Of a stretch of 37,061 nt of DNA, positions 18,344 to 27,028 are shown piece after piece. The stretch covers positions 1 to 37,061 of the forward strand of contig CAJYBK010000004.1 in the NCBI GenBank assembly GCA_913064955.1. Reading direction: 5' to 3'. Position 1 is the stretch's first letter, and every line of letters begins with the position of its first letter. A model generated the notes under the pieces. The model ran no database searches and was not told where the DNA came from. It saw nothing but the letters and a program-made list of their open reading frames with translations. The position numbers and the translations under genes were made by a program. This DNA is from an uncultured Flavobacteriales bacterium. Its GTDB lineage: Bacteria; Bacteroidota; Bacteroidia; Flavobacteriales_D; Parvicellaceae.

Positions 18344-19608
18344 TAAACTTGATTTGAATGAAGTTCAATAACTGTGATTTCAGGCCAAATACCCACACGA
18401 CCTGGTAAACCTAAAAATCCAAAACCACGATTAACGTACAATTTATGTTCGCCTTTTTCATATAAACCTGCCCAACGTGGATATCTATATTTTACAGGAC
18501 TCCATTTAATCCCCGGTATTTCTATACCAAACTGCATTCCGTGTGTGTGACCAGAAAGTGTCAAGTCTACTCTATTAAAATGATGAATTGTTTCTGAATC
18601 CCAATGACTTGGATCATGAGACATCAACAGGGTAAATTGGTCATCCACACCTTCCAACGCCTTATTCAAATCCCCATGTTGTGGAAAAGGAGGTAAACCC
18701 CAATTCTCTATTCCTAACAAATTAAAATAAGCATCCCCTTTTTTGATTTTGACATTCTCATTCATGAGAATATTAAACCCTAATGTGTCATGACGCTTTA
18801 AAAAGTTTTGAAAATTCTCTGCTTTTGCCTCTTCACTTTCCCATGCATGATAATCGCCATAGTCGTGATTTCCAGTAATACTGTAAATGCCATCTTTGGA
18901 TTTAATACTTTTAAAAACATCCACATAAGCATCCACTTCCTCAGCACGATCATTAACTAAATCACCTGTAAACAAAACCAAATCAGGATTTTGTTCGTTC
19001 AGCATATCAATGCCTTTTTGAACTTGCTCAGGACTATCAAAAGAACCTGCATGAATGTCGCTTATTTGCACAATTTTATACCCATCAAAAGCAGGGTCTA
19101 GATTGTCAAAAGACAAACTAATCTTCCTAACCTTATAGTTGTATTTCCCTTTCGTTATTCCATATAAAAAAGATGCAAAAGGTATGGCAGCAATTCCCAG
19201 TCCTATTTTAACCAAGAAACCTCTTCTACCTTCCAAACTAATTTCACCTGCATCGTCACTAGCCATTTTCACAACCTTATCGACTATCCAAAATAACAAT
19301 CTTGAAACATCTATTAGTAAAAATATAGAAGCTAAAATCAGTTTTGACACCAACAAGGCAAACGTAAATCCAATAAAGAGATTAGTCAACTGCGTTCTAG
19401 GGATAAATTCCTTTGTAATACTATTCATATTATAAACTAGCGAAACCAAGGCTAGCAAAACTAGTACAACACTAAACGTGTATAATCCATAGTACAAGAA
19501 ACTGTGCTTAGATTCGCGAATAATGATCCTCAAATTAAAGAAAACGTATAATTCTGAAAGTAGGTATACTAATAGAATCACCAAAACTATAACAACTCGC
19601 TGATTCAA
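18343..19608 (-). CDS. Membrane-anchored calcineurin-like metallophosphoesterase
   Basis: 421 residues. Four or five hydrophobic segments occupy about 1-155 and the catalytic domain about 160-421. All metal motifs are present: DIH (D184, H186), GD (D216), GNHD (246-249), H331 in MSHDP, and GHTHG (353-357). The layout resembles YkuE/YaeI/LpxG-like membrane phosphoesterases, some of which act on UDP-diacylglucosamine or other lipid-linked phosphates. The actual substrate is unknown. The start is TTG at 19608, overlapping the nitroreductase stop by 4 nt (TTGA), and the stop overlaps the MATE start. Its place between a nitroreductase and an efflux pump suggests a shared stress response. Confidence 0.92.
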   Translation of the reverse strand: MNQRVVIVLVILLVYLLSELYVFFNLRIIIRESKHSFLYYGLYTFSVVLVLLALVSLVYNMNSITKEFIPRTQLTNLFIGFTFALLVSKLILASIFLLIDVSRLLFWIVDKVVKMASDDAGEISLEGRRGFLVKIGLGIAAIPFASFLYGITKGKYNYKVRKISLSFDNLDPAFDGYKIVQISDIHAGSFDSPEQVQKGIDMLNEQNPDLVLFTGDLVNDRAEEVDAYVDVFKSIKSKDGIYSITGNHDYGDYHAWESEEAKAENFQNFLKRHDTLGFNILMNENVKIKKGDAYFNLLGIENWGLPPFPQHGDLNKALEGVDDQFTLLMSHDPSHWDSETIHHFNRVDLTLSGHTHGMQFGIEIPGIKWSPVKYRYPRWAGLYEKGEHKLYVNRGFGFLGLPGRVGIWPEITVIELHSNQV

Positions 19609-20237
19609 AAATTAATAAGAAATTCGTTCATTGTTTTTCTAACTTTTGGAAGGTGTTGATTAAGGTCATCAGCATGTCTGTAACCTACGGGAAGCATTAG
19701 TACAGGAAACAAATTTAATTTTTCCAGATCAAGAATTTCTGCTACCTGTTGCGGCACAAAGCCTTCCATAGGACAACTATCCACTTTTTCCAATGCACAG
19801 GCTGTCATCATGGTGCCAATTGTAATATACGCTTGCTTTGCAGCCCAATTGATTCTCTCCTCATCATCTGGCAAACCACCAATCCAACCATTTATCATGG
19901 ATTCAAAACCTGATAATTTCTCAGGTGACTGTTCCCGTGTATCAGCTACTCTTTTGATGTAACGCGCCACATTTTCTTTACTAAAATCTGCATCTACACA
20001 TAGTATCAACAAATGACTGGCATCTGTTACTTGCGTTTGATTGAAACTCGCTGACTTTATACTATCCCTTAAAAAAGGACTTTCTATATTCAGTATTTTT
20101 AATGGCTGAAAACCTAATGAGGTAGCTGATAATTTTCCCGCCTCTACAATACGCTGTAGCACTTCATTATCTACTTTTTTTAATCTATCAAACTTTTTAG
20201 TGGCATACCTCCACTCCATTGAATCTAAATACTCCAT
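19605..20237 (-). CDS. Nitroreductase family NAD(P)H-dependent oxidoreductase
   Basis: 210 residues, matching NfsB-type FMN nitroreductases. The opening MEWRYATKKFD and the FMN-binding Ser-rich stretch SATSLGFQPLKILNI are typical, as are INGWIGGLPDDEERINWAAKQAYITIGTMMTACA in the middle and PVLMLPVGYRHADD near the end. Such enzymes reduce quinones, nitroaromatics or related electrophiles with NAD(P)H. It follows marR after 3 nt and overlaps the next gene by 4 nt, so it is the first enzyme of a MarR-controlled operon. Confidence 0.93.
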   Translation of the reverse strand: MEYLDSMEWRYATKKFDRLKKVDNEVLQRIVEAGKLSATSLGFQPLKILNIESPFLRDSIKSASFNQTQVTDASHLLILCVDADFSKENVARYIKRVADTREQSPEKLSGFESMINGWIGGLPDDEERINWAAKQAYITIGTMMTACALEKVDSCPMEGFVPQQVAEILDLEKLNLFPVLMLPVGYRHADDLNQHLPKVRKTMNEFLINF

Positions 20238-20240
20238 GCC

Positions 20241-20693
20241 CTATCCTCTTATTTGATCTAACAGGGCTGACAATTTCTTCGCCTCCTTTTTAGTGATATA
20301 CTTCGAAAACTCTTTGGAAAGGTCAAAAGACTTGTCTGTATCCATCTTCTTCAAAAACTCTAAACCTTTTTTAGTGATTTGAACAAATACAACTCTTCGA
20401 TCTTCATCACATCTTCTCCTTTCGATGTACTCAGACTTTAATAGTTTATCTGCCAATCTTGTTGTATTTGGAGATTTCTCAATCATCCTACCTTTTACAT
20501 CATTCATAGCCATCCATCCTTTGGCACCTCTTAATATTCTTAAGATATTATACTGTTGAGTGGTGATATCGTATTTCTTCAATCCATCACTATGAATATT
20601 CTTCAACCAATTAGCTGTAAATAATACGTTAACTAACGCTCGCTGATGATCGGATTCGAATTTGCTTTTAATTTCTTCGTCTATACTTGGCAT
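20241..20693 (-). CDS. MarR family winged-helix transcriptional regulator
   Basis: 150 residues. The winged helix is visible: YDITTQQYNILRILRGAKG, then the recognition helix region KSPNTTRLADKLLKSEYIERRRCDEDRRVVFVQITKKG, where DRR marks the wing, with dimer helices at both ends. MarR proteins are dimeric repressors released by small phenolic or oxidising ligands. It heads a four-gene operon with a nitroreductase, phosphoesterase and efflux pump, and a palindrome overlaps its own promoter, so autorepression is likely. Confidence 0.95.
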   Translation of the reverse strand: MPSIDEEIKSKFESDHQRALVNVLFTANWLKNIHSDGLKKYDITTQQYNILRILRGAKGWMAMNDVKGRMIEKSPNTTRLADKLLKSEYIERRRCDEDRRVVFVQITKKGLEFLKKMDTDKSFDLSKEFSKYITKKEAKKLSALLDQIRG

Positions 20694-20702
20694 AACTTTT
20701 CA

Positions 20703-20724
20703 TTTGATAAATCAAAGTTATCAA
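20703..20724 (-). promoter_or_regulatory. Promoter -7 box and overlapping palindromic operator of the marR operon
   Basis: On the minus strand TAACTTTG (20720-20713) fits the -7 consensus. It is overlapped by two inverted repeats: TTTGATAAATCAAA (20703-20716) and TTGATAA-N7-TTATCAA (20704-20724). The spacing and symmetry suit a MarR dimer, which would block the promoter when bound. Transcription would start about 15 nt before the ATG. No clear -33 box was seen. Confidence 0.6.
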
Positions 20725-20772
20725 TTTATTTTACACGGAAAATAATATTTTTAAAATAGATTACGAAACTAA

Positions 20773-21762
20773 TTAAACTAATGCATTCTCAATTAAGTAT
20801 TCTGCTATCTGAACGGCATTAGTAGCGGCTCCTTTTCTTAAATTATCCGAAACAATCCACATGTTTAAACCAAAATCCACGGAACGATCTCTTCTTAATC
20901 TACCTACAAAAACTTCATCTTTTTGATGCGCTGTGATCGGCATTGGATAAATATTGTTTCTAAAATCATCCTGCACCTCAACTCCAGGTGTGGCCTGCAA
21001 TTGCTGTCTGATTGTATTCAGATCGAAATCCTTATTCAACTCAACATTAACTGATTCAGAATGACCTCCAACAACAGGGACTCTCACCACTGTAGCAGTT
21101 ATTTTGATTTTATTATCACCCAATATTTTATGGGTTTCATGCACCAACTTCATCTCTTCACTTGTATATCCGTCATCATAAAAATCTCCACCATGCGGTA
21201 GGCAGTTTTTATCAATGATATATGGATACACTTTTTTTCCGTCCACACCCGCTCTTTCATCCTCCAATTGTTTGATCGCAGCAACTCCAGTTCCAGTTAC
21301 ACTTTGATAGGTAGAAATGACCAATCTTTTGATACCATAATTCTCTTGTAGCGGCAGCAATGCCAGTACCATTTGAATTGTACTACAGTTAGGATTGGCT
21401 ATTATCTTATCTTCTTTTGTAAGTGAGGAAGCATTAATTTCTGGAACAATCAATTTTTTTGATTCATCCATTCTCCATGCCGAAGAATTGTCGATAACGG
21501 TTGTTCCAACTTCAGCAAATTTAGGAGCCCATTCCAAAGAAACGTTCCCACCAGCAGAAAATATAGCAATCTGTGGCTTGGCCTCAACAGCTTCTTGCAA
21601 TCCTACAACAGTTATTTCTTTACCATTCCACTTCACCTTATTGCCCTTACTTCTTTCAGAAGCTGCTAAAATAAGTTCTGTAATTGGTAAATTTCTCTCA
21701 CGTAATACTTCCAGCATTACATTTCCTACCATCCCTGTGGCTCCGATAACTGCTATTTTCAT
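20773..21762 (-). CDS. asd: Aspartate-semialdehyde dehydrogenase
   Basis: 329 residues. The NADP-binding N-terminus is MKIAVIGATGMVGNVMLEVL. The catalytic cysteine is C126 in NPNCSTIQ, and the active-site His is H234 in VGGHSESV. SVTGTG and YPYIIDKNCLPHGG are also characteristic. The enzyme reduces aspartyl phosphate to the semialdehyde, leading to lysine/diaminopimelate, threonine and methionine. It is a single gene upstream of marR, with 79 nt between them that hold the marR promoter. Confidence 0.97.
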   Translation of the reverse strand: MKIAVIGATGMVGNVMLEVLRERNLPITELILAASERSKGNKVKWNGKEITVVGLQEAVEAKPQIAIFSAGGNVSLEWAPKFAEVGTTVIDNSSAWRMDESKKLIVPEINASSLTKEDKIIANPNCSTIQMVLALLPLQENYGIKRLVISTYQSVTGTGVAAIKQLEDERAGVDGKKVYPYIIDKNCLPHGGDFYDDGYTSEEMKLVHETHKILGDNKIKITATVVRVPVVGGHSESVNVELNKDFDLNTIRQQLQATPGVEVQDDFRNNIYPMPITAHQKDEVFVGRLRRDRSVDFGLNMWIVSDNLRKGAATNAVQIAEYLIENALV

Positions 21763-21781
21763 CTATCTATTTTTACAAACA

Positions 21782-21789
21782 CAAATCTA
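21782..21789 (-). promoter_or_regulatory. asd: -7 promoter box of asd
   Basis: TAGATTTG on the minus strand is a full match to TAnnTTTG and lies about 19 nt before the ATG. The -33 region shows no good match at the expected distance. Confidence 0.45.
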
Positions 21790-21824
21790 ATCAGTAAATC
21801 AATTTATTTAATAAAATTCACCAT

Positions 21825-22976
21825 TTAATATTCAAAACCAACCACTAAGACATCGTCCGTTTGTGGCTCTGATTGTCTCCAGGTTTGAAAATAATACTTC
21901 AGCAAATCCTTTTGTTCAGCCAAATTTGTGCCGGATGAATTGACCAACATTTCCTTTAATTGCCCTTTTTTTAGTTTCTTATTATTCGGCCCACCAAACT
22001 GATCTGGATAACCATCTGTAAACATGTAAAACCTATCCCCTTTTTCTATTGGGATAATGTTATTATCAAATTTCTTTCTATCATCTTCATAAAAGCCACT
22101 AGGAAATCTAGAACCAAAGTGTTCCTTCAGTTCACCATTTCTAATGTGTATTAAGGGCATGAAAGCAACCGGAAAATGCAATTCGGTTGTATTTTTATAC
22201 AAAGTAATGAAGGCCAAGTCCATACCATCTCTAGCCACAAGTTTGCCATCTTTTGACATGGATAGTAAAAATTCAAAATCCAATCTCTGCAAAACTTCTC
22301 CTGGATTTGTAACACCTTCTTTTATGATGATATTTCTCAAAAGTGAATTCCCAACGATAGAAAGTAGCGCACCAGGGACTCCGTGACCAGTACAATCAAC
22401 AGACGCGATAGTTACTACTTCATCCGTTTCGTAATACCAGTGAAAATCACCGCTGACCACATCCTTGGGTTTGTACAAAATGAAAGCATCACTAAAGTAA
22501 TTCGAATATTTACTTTCCGAAGGGAGTATTACTTGCTGAAGCCTTTTGGCATAGTTTATACTGTCACTGATTTCTTCATTCTTTTCAACTATTGCCATAT
22601 TTTTTTGCGCTAAAGCAAATTCAATTTTCTTTTTATCTGAAATATCAGTTCCAATAGAGATTATAGTTCCATCAGTGGATAATGTTGTGTTCCACAAAAA
22701 CCATTTGTATGATCCGTATGAAGTTTTTACTTTTCTCTCTGTCTGAACTCCTCCATGAGATTTTGTTGCTAAAATACTACTCCCAACACTTAACTTCAAC
22801 TCACTTTCCACAGTATCTACCAATGTCTTCTCCCACCAGACATTCCCCATTAAATCTCTTGCTTCAAAACCTAATATTTTCTTTACAGATGGGCTCACGT
22901 AAAGCACTTCACTATCCGCATTTAAAACGAGTACAATGTTGTTTATTTGTTCAAGAATGGTTAAGATATTTTTCAC
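21825..22976 (-). CDS. PAS domain protein with SpoIIE/PP2C-type serine phosphatase domain
   Basis: 383 residues from GTG 22976. The upstream frame soon meets a stop and no ATG fits. A PAS sensor domain (about 1-115: NIVLVLNADSEVLYVSPSVK, GFEARDLMG, ISIGTDISDKKK) leads through a short helical linker to a SpoIIE-like phosphatase (about 140-383). The metal-binding blocks are VVSGDFHWY, DCTGHGVPGALLS, DGMDLAF and FYMFTDGYPDQFGG. Such proteins dephosphorylate anti-sigma antagonists or other partners in response to a signal. No transmembrane helix is seen, so it is cytoplasmic. No partner anti-anti-sigma protein is present in the window. Confidence 0.93.
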   Translation of the reverse strand: MKNILTILEQINNIVLVLNADSEVLYVSPSVKKILGFEARDLMGNVWWEKTLVDTVESELKLSVGSSILATKSHGGVQTERKVKTSYGSYKWFLWNTTLSTDGTIISIGTDISDKKKIEFALAQKNMAIVEKNEEISDSINYAKRLQQVILPSESKYSNYFSDAFILYKPKDVVSGDFHWYYETDEVVTIASVDCTGHGVPGALLSIVGNSLLRNIIIKEGVTNPGEVLQRLDFEFLLSMSKDGKLVARDGMDLAFITLYKNTTELHFPVAFMPLIHIRNGELKEHFGSRFPSGFYEDDRKKFDNNIIPIEKGDRFYMFTDGYPDQFGGPNNKKLKKGQLKEMLVNSSGTNLAEQKDLLKYYFQTWRQSEPQTDDVLVVGFEY

Positions 22977-23107
22977 GATAAAAAGATAAAGAATTTATAA
23001 AAAGGACGATTGAAAGTTGTACGACTACTTAATAATAAGCATCGACATAAAATGCCAATAATGGCAATAGGTCCTTGATATTTTTGAAGAAATCTTCATC
23101 TTGGGTA

Positions 23108-23137
23108 CAAATGTAATATTATTTCAAATATTGCAAA
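23108..23137 (-). promoter_or_regulatory. Bacteroidota-type promoter of the PAS-SpoIIE phosphatase gene
   Basis: On the minus strand TTTG (23137-23134), an 18-nt spacer and TACATTTG (23115-23108) match both boxes of the consensus exactly, the best promoter seen in the window. It implies a 5' leader of about 125 nt before the GTG at 22976. Confidence 0.65.
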
Positions 23138-23254
23138 TGACTTTTCATAACAAAAAAACATATTTATAGGTGCCAATATCTTTTTAGTTGGACCTTTTCT
23201 GATGAGTAAGGTTATTAATCCTTGCACATTATCCATTTCATTTCTTAATATACG

Positions 23255-23262
23255 TATCTTTG
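23255..23262 (+). promoter_or_regulatory. mnmE: -7 promoter box of mnmE
   Basis: TATCTTTG matches the -7 consensus and ends 15 nt before ATG 23278. It covers the alternative TTG start at 23260, ruling that start out if this promoter is used. Confidence 0.5.
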
Positions 23263-23277
23263 AGGACTGAAAAACAA

Positions 23278-24663
23278 ATGAGAAATCACCAAACTGAAGA
23301 TATAATCTGCGCCATTTCCTCACCACCAGGTGTAGGTGCCATTGCGTTGATTAGGTTAAGCGGAGCAGGTAGTGTGAACCTTGTAAATCAAGTTTTTACA
23401 AAAGATATTAAAGCAGCCAAAGGTTATTCTGTTCACTTTGGAAACATTATGAAACAGGACCAGCCTTTAGACGAGGTCGTAGTCACTATTTTCAGAAATC
23501 CACATTCATTCACAGGAGAAGAAAGTGTTGAAATTGCTTGTCATGGCTCTGTCTTCATACAACAAGAATTACTTTCTCTTTTAATGGCTCATGGATCTCG
23601 AATGGCTGAGCCTGGAGAATTTAGCAAGCGTGCATTTTACAATGGAAAAATGGATCTTACCCAAACTGAAGCCATAGCCGATCTTATTCATTCTGAAAGT
23701 GAAGGAGCTCACAGGCTTGCAATGCAGCAAATGAAAGGCGGTATTAGTAAAGAACTTGGTTCATTAAGAGATGAATTAATCAAATTTGCAGCCTTGGTAG
23801 AGTTAGAATTAGACTTTGCAGAAGAAGACATTGAGTTTGCGGATAGAGGTGAATTGATTGCACTGGTAAAAAGTGTTTTACTTAAAGTTAATAAATTAAG
23901 AGATTCATTTCAATTTGGATCAGCGATCAAGGAAGGTGTTAACGTAGCAATAGTAGGCAAACCTAACGCTGGAAAGTCTTCATGGCTCAATGCCTTAAGT
24001 GATGACGATGTAGCAATCGTTTCGGATATAGCAGGAACAACAAGAGACAAAATAGAAGTGCCTTTAATATTAGCAGGAACAAAATTCAGATTTATTGATA
24101 CAGCAGGTCTTCGCGAAACGCTTGATGTAATTGAGGGAATGGGAGTCGAAAGAGCCAAAGATGTCATTACAAAAGCAGAAATTGTTATTTACATGTTTGA
24201 CATTGCAGAAATTAGCCAAACATATTTGGATGATGCCATTAAATATGTGAAAAACTTAAATAATACTGCGGAAATCTTGCTTTTGGCTAACAAAGTAGAC
24301 ACATCAACCCAAAGCCTTGGTGCTTATGGCCATGAATATAGTCATTTCGCTAATTTGTATTTTGTATCTGCCAAAGACCCGGAAAGTGTTGAATTTGTTA
24401 AAAAAGAAATTGTGAGACTATTCAACCAAAATAAGGTAAGTTCCAACGACATTGTCGTTACCAATGCACGTCACTTTGAAGCCTTAAGGAATGCATCAAT
24501 TGACTTAGAAAAATCATTACAAGGTTTAGAAAATCAACTTTCAGGGGATTTTGTTGCAATGGACATAAGACAAGTCATTCATCATCTTGGAAGTATCACT
24601 GGAGAAATTACTCAAGACAATTTATTAGGGCATATTTTTAAGAATTTTTGTATAGGTAAATAA
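23278..24663 (+). CDS. mnmE: tRNA uridine-5-carboxymethylaminomethyl modification GTPase
   Basis: 461 residues from ATG 23278, a normal MnmE length. The N-terminal folate-binding domain has AISSPPGVGAIALIRLSG and PHSFTGEESVEI.CHGS. The G domain shows the P-loop GKPNAGKS (227-234), switch DIAGTTRDKIEVP, DTAGLRET and NKVD. The C-terminus ends in the family's CIGK, whose Cys is important for activity. With MnmG it modifies U34 of several tRNAs, using GTP hydrolysis to time the reaction. It is a single gene, divergent from the phosphatase. Confidence 0.98.
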   Translation: MRNHQTEDIICAISSPPGVGAIALIRLSGAGSVNLVNQVFTKDIKAAKGYSVHFGNIMKQDQPLDEVVVTIFRNPHSFTGEESVEIACHGSVFIQQELLSLLMAHGSRMAEPGEFSKRAFYNGKMDLTQTEAIADLIHSESEGAHRLAMQQMKGGISKELGSLRDELIKFAALVELELDFAEEDIEFADRGELIALVKSVLLKVNKLRDSFQFGSAIKEGVNVAIVGKPNAGKSSWLNALSDDDVAIVSDIAGTTRDKIEVPLILAGTKFRFIDTAGLRETLDVIEGMGVERAKDVITKAEIVIYMFDIAEISQTYLDDAIKYVKNLNNTAEILLLANKVDTSTQSLGAYGHEYSHFANLYFVSAKDPESVEFVKKEIVRLFNQNKVSSNDIVVTNARHFEALRNASIDLEKSLQGLENQLSGDFVAMDIRQVIHHLGSITGEITQDNLLGHIFKNFCIGK

Positions 24664-24719
24664 AACAGAAAAATACTCTTACTACAACAACAAGTAATTT
24701 CGCTCAGGATATTCTTCCA

Positions 24720-25328
24720 CTAAGTAGAAACAACTTTTACTCCTTTTCCAAATTGCACCAATTTTTTCTTAAATTTTGAAATATTCTTAACCTTAAATTG
24801 TAAAATTACATTTCCATTTTTCTTTTCTTGCTTAACTTTCTGTGACTTATGTAATGGCTTTTTCAATACTTTACTTTTAATAGATTTATCTACTTCTAAA
24901 ACAACCTTTTCTGTCACATTTGCCTTCTCTTCTTGAATTCCCACTTGCAGAATCTTCAGCCCATTCTCAAACTGACTGTAATAGGTAAAACCTTCATATT
25001 GAGCTATCACATCAAGGCATGCAAGAATCAACTTTTTATCATGAGTTGTTATGGGTAATTTTGTAATCGAAAAATTTTCATCCGTATAGCGATAATACTT
25101 TCTTTCATACACCTCAATTGGTGCATTGTAACCATTTTCTGAACTTCTCATCATCTGTATATCCAGTTGAATAGATCTCTTGCTAATTATCACCTCTTTG
25201 CCTTCAGCTATGCTTAACGCCTTAGAGCATTCATTGATTAAATCATCTAGACTCCAAGTTGCGTTTTTATTTTGCAAACATTTATCAATAGTCTTGAAAC
25301 GGATAAGGGAATTTTTATTTTGTGCCAT
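24720..25328 (-). CDS. WYL-type helix-turn-helix regulator lacking the WYL core
   Basis: 202 residues. The N-terminus (IRFKTIDKCLQNKNATWSLDDLI, then SKRSIQLDIQMMRSSENGYNAP and RKYYRY) is the standard winged helix of Bacteroidota WYL-domain regulators. In those proteins, about 330 residues long, a WYL ligand domain and a C-terminal WCX extension follow. Here the frame passes directly from an ITKLPIT...QYEGF linker to a WCX-like tail (VVLEVDKSIKSKVLKKPLHKSQ ... FGKGVKVVS), and the WYL core is missing. The frame itself is intact, so this could be a natural short form or an old in-frame deletion. Its target is unknown. It is divergent from tspO. Confidence 0.8.
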   Translation of the reverse strand: MAQNKNSLIRFKTIDKCLQNKNATWSLDDLINECSKALSIAEGKEVIISKRSIQLDIQMMRSSENGYNAPIEVYERKYYRYTDENFSITKLPITTHDKKLILACLDVIAQYEGFTYYSQFENGLKILQVGIQEEKANVTEKVVLEVDKSIKSKVLKKPLHKSQKVKQEKKNGNVILQFKVKNISKFKKKLVQFGKGVKVVST

Positions 25329-25429
25329 ACTACAATAATATGAATTTACTAACTCCTATGCAAATCAATTGCGTACAAAAACCAAGTAATTAATTAAACA
25401 AAACTGCACATCTACTTGTTTGCAATGAT

Positions 25430-25897
25430 ATGAATATACTTAGATTAATCATTTTCACAATACTCAATTTTGGGTCATTAGGTCTGGGAGCCTATTTAAT
25501 GAATGGAGAAACAACTGGGGAATGGTACAACAACCTCAATAAAGCACCATGGACACCTCCAGGATGGGTTTTTGGCGCTGCCTGGTTTTCAATTATGTTA
25601 TTCTTTTCTATCTATATGTGGCGAATGATTGATGAAATGAAAAGCAAAGAGAAACAGTTTTTCTTACTGATTTACGCTACCCATTTGTTCTTGAATGTTA
25701 TCTGGAATCCCATTTTCTTCAATTGGCACATGACACTCTTTGGACTATTTGTAATCATTTCCTTATCTATACTAGTGCTTTACTTTTTAATAACTGGATT
25801 TAAAAGTAAATGGTATTATGGCCTATTAGTATTGCCTTATTTTATTTGGCTTTGCATTGCTACTTCCTTGAATGCTTATGCAGTTTTATACAACTAG
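25430..25897 (+). CDS. tspO: TspO/MBR family tryptophan-rich sensory protein
   Basis: 155 residues with five hydrophobic helices, the family's fixed topology. Hallmarks are WYNNLNKAPWTPPGWVFGAAW in loop 1, the FLNVIWNPIFF segment and the final NAYAVLYN. Bacterial TspO binds tetrapyrroles and other lipophilic ligands and often responds to oxygen or stress. Its last codon overlaps the end of the convergent serine hydrolase gene by 4 nt. It starts about 100 nt from the divergent WYL-type regulator, which could control it; this is only a positional guess. Confidence 0.95.
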   Translation: MNILRLIIFTILNFGSLGLGAYLMNGETTGEWYNNLNKAPWTPPGWVFGAAWFSIMLFFSIYMWRMIDEMKSKEKQFFLLIYATHLFLNVIWNPIFFNWHMTLFGLFVIISLSILVLYFLITGFKSKWYYGLLVLPYFIWLCIATSLNAYAVLYN

Positions 25898-27009
25898 ATC
25901 GACTGACCTATCTTCTTAAACCAACTCATCCAAGCCACATTCCCCCATCCTTTTCCAAATCTTACGATAATCATATTTTTGGAAGGATTCACAAACATCA
26001 ATTGACCTAGATGTCCTTGAGCGGCATAATTTAAAACTTGAGAGCCATACTCCGTTCGCTCCATCATCCACCATTGATTTTGGTATTGTGTATATTGCTC
26101 ACCTGGATCCAACTGTACTGACTTTCGAACCCATTCTTCAGGAACAACCTGTGTCCCTTTAAAATTCCCCATGTTTAAATAGAGTTTTGCAAACTTTGCA
26201 AAATCTTCAGCCACCCCGTTTATACAGCAAAATGCTTTTTCACGACCTTTTATTCTGTCTACTGACCACGAGGCATCGTGGGTTGTTCCTATTTTTGTCC
26301 AAATTTTTTCTTCACAATACGAACTAATATTTTGCCCAGTAGCTTCTTCTAAAATCACTCCTAACAACTCAGTTGCTATGCTGATGTATTCGAATTTTTC
26401 GCCTGGAGCACTTTTGATTTTAAGTTTACTAATGTGCCGATCTAAATTTCTACCGTAATAACCTGCTGCCACATTTCCAAATGGATTGTAATAACTTTCA
26501 TTGTAATCAATACCAGTTTTCATATCCAATAAATGCTGAATGGTTATTTGATCAAAACCTTCATTTTTAAATGATTTAATATAATTTGTTATTGGCTCAT
26601 CTAAACTTTTAATCTTCCCTTCATGCAAAGCAATTCCAACCATGGCCGAAATAACCGATTTAGACATTGAGAAAGAAGTTACCCAATCGGTTTCCTCCCA
26701 TTTTGGATCAAAATATTGGTATTTGATGGTATCGTTTTGAATCACCATAAACGCAACCGTCTTGTTGTCTTTGTGGAACTGATTTAACTCTTCATGATTG
26801 GAATACAAAGAACTTGTTGCATTAGAAAACATAAAATCATCCGTGATAACTTTTTCAAACGCAAAAGGAGAATCACTTGCCTTAATTTCTCTTTCTTGGA
26901 ACTTTTTATAATCACGAAGATTGGCAAAATTATACACAAAAAAACGTCCAATATGGCACGAATTAAAAAGCGCAAGTAATGCAACGAAAATAAAAACATT
27001 TTTAGTCAT
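25894..27009 (-). CDS. Serine hydrolase lipoprotein, class C beta-lactamase-like family
   Basis: 371 residues. The N-terminus FVALLALFNSCHIG has a lipobox with C18, so it is likely a lipoprotein. The nucleophile motif SxxK is in SFSMSKSVISAMVG. The second motif, normally YxN, reads YIS in EYISIATELLG, a changed third position. The third motif region is GHLG in AAQGHLGQLMFVNPSKN. The family includes D-aminopeptidases, esterases and beta-lactamase relatives, so the substrate is open. It lies 19 nt after the glycosyltransferase gene and probably shares its transcript. Confidence 0.9.
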   Translation of the reverse strand: MTKNVFIFVALLALFNSCHIGRFFVYNFANLRDYKKFQEREIKASDSPFAFEKVITDDFMFSNATSSLYSNHEELNQFHKDNKTVAFMVIQNDTIKYQYFDPKWEETDWVTSFSMSKSVISAMVGIALHEGKIKSLDEPITNYIKSFKNEGFDQITIQHLLDMKTGIDYNESYYNPFGNVAAGYYGRNLDRHISKLKIKSAPGEKFEYISIATELLGVILEEATGQNISSYCEEKIWTKIGTTHDASWSVDRIKGREKAFCCINGVAEDFAKFAKLYLNMGNFKGTQVVPEEWVRKSVQLDPGEQYTQYQNQWWMMERTEYGSQVLNYAAQGHLGQLMFVNPSKNMIIVRFGKGWGNVAWMSWFKKIGQSI

Positions 27010-27028
27010 ACCCGAAAATTAGTGAAAT

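Larger units (their letters stand above)
22977..23277. other. Intergenic region between divergent PAS-SpoIIE phosphatase and mnmE genes
   Basis: About 300 nt without a convincing gene. It holds a minus-strand promoter at 23108-23137, a roughly 125-nt leader for the phosphatase gene with the hairpin TGCCA-ATAA-TGGCA (23054-23067), and the mnmE -7 box at 23255-23262. A 76-codon minus-strand frame spans 23096-23326 but runs through both promoters and into mnmE, so it is not called. Confidence 0.6.

Noticed and set aside
23096-23326. 76-codon minus-strand reading frame between the phosphatase and mnmE genes
   Set aside because: It covers both promoters and the mnmE start, has no recognisable domain, and its composition is that of non-coding DNA.
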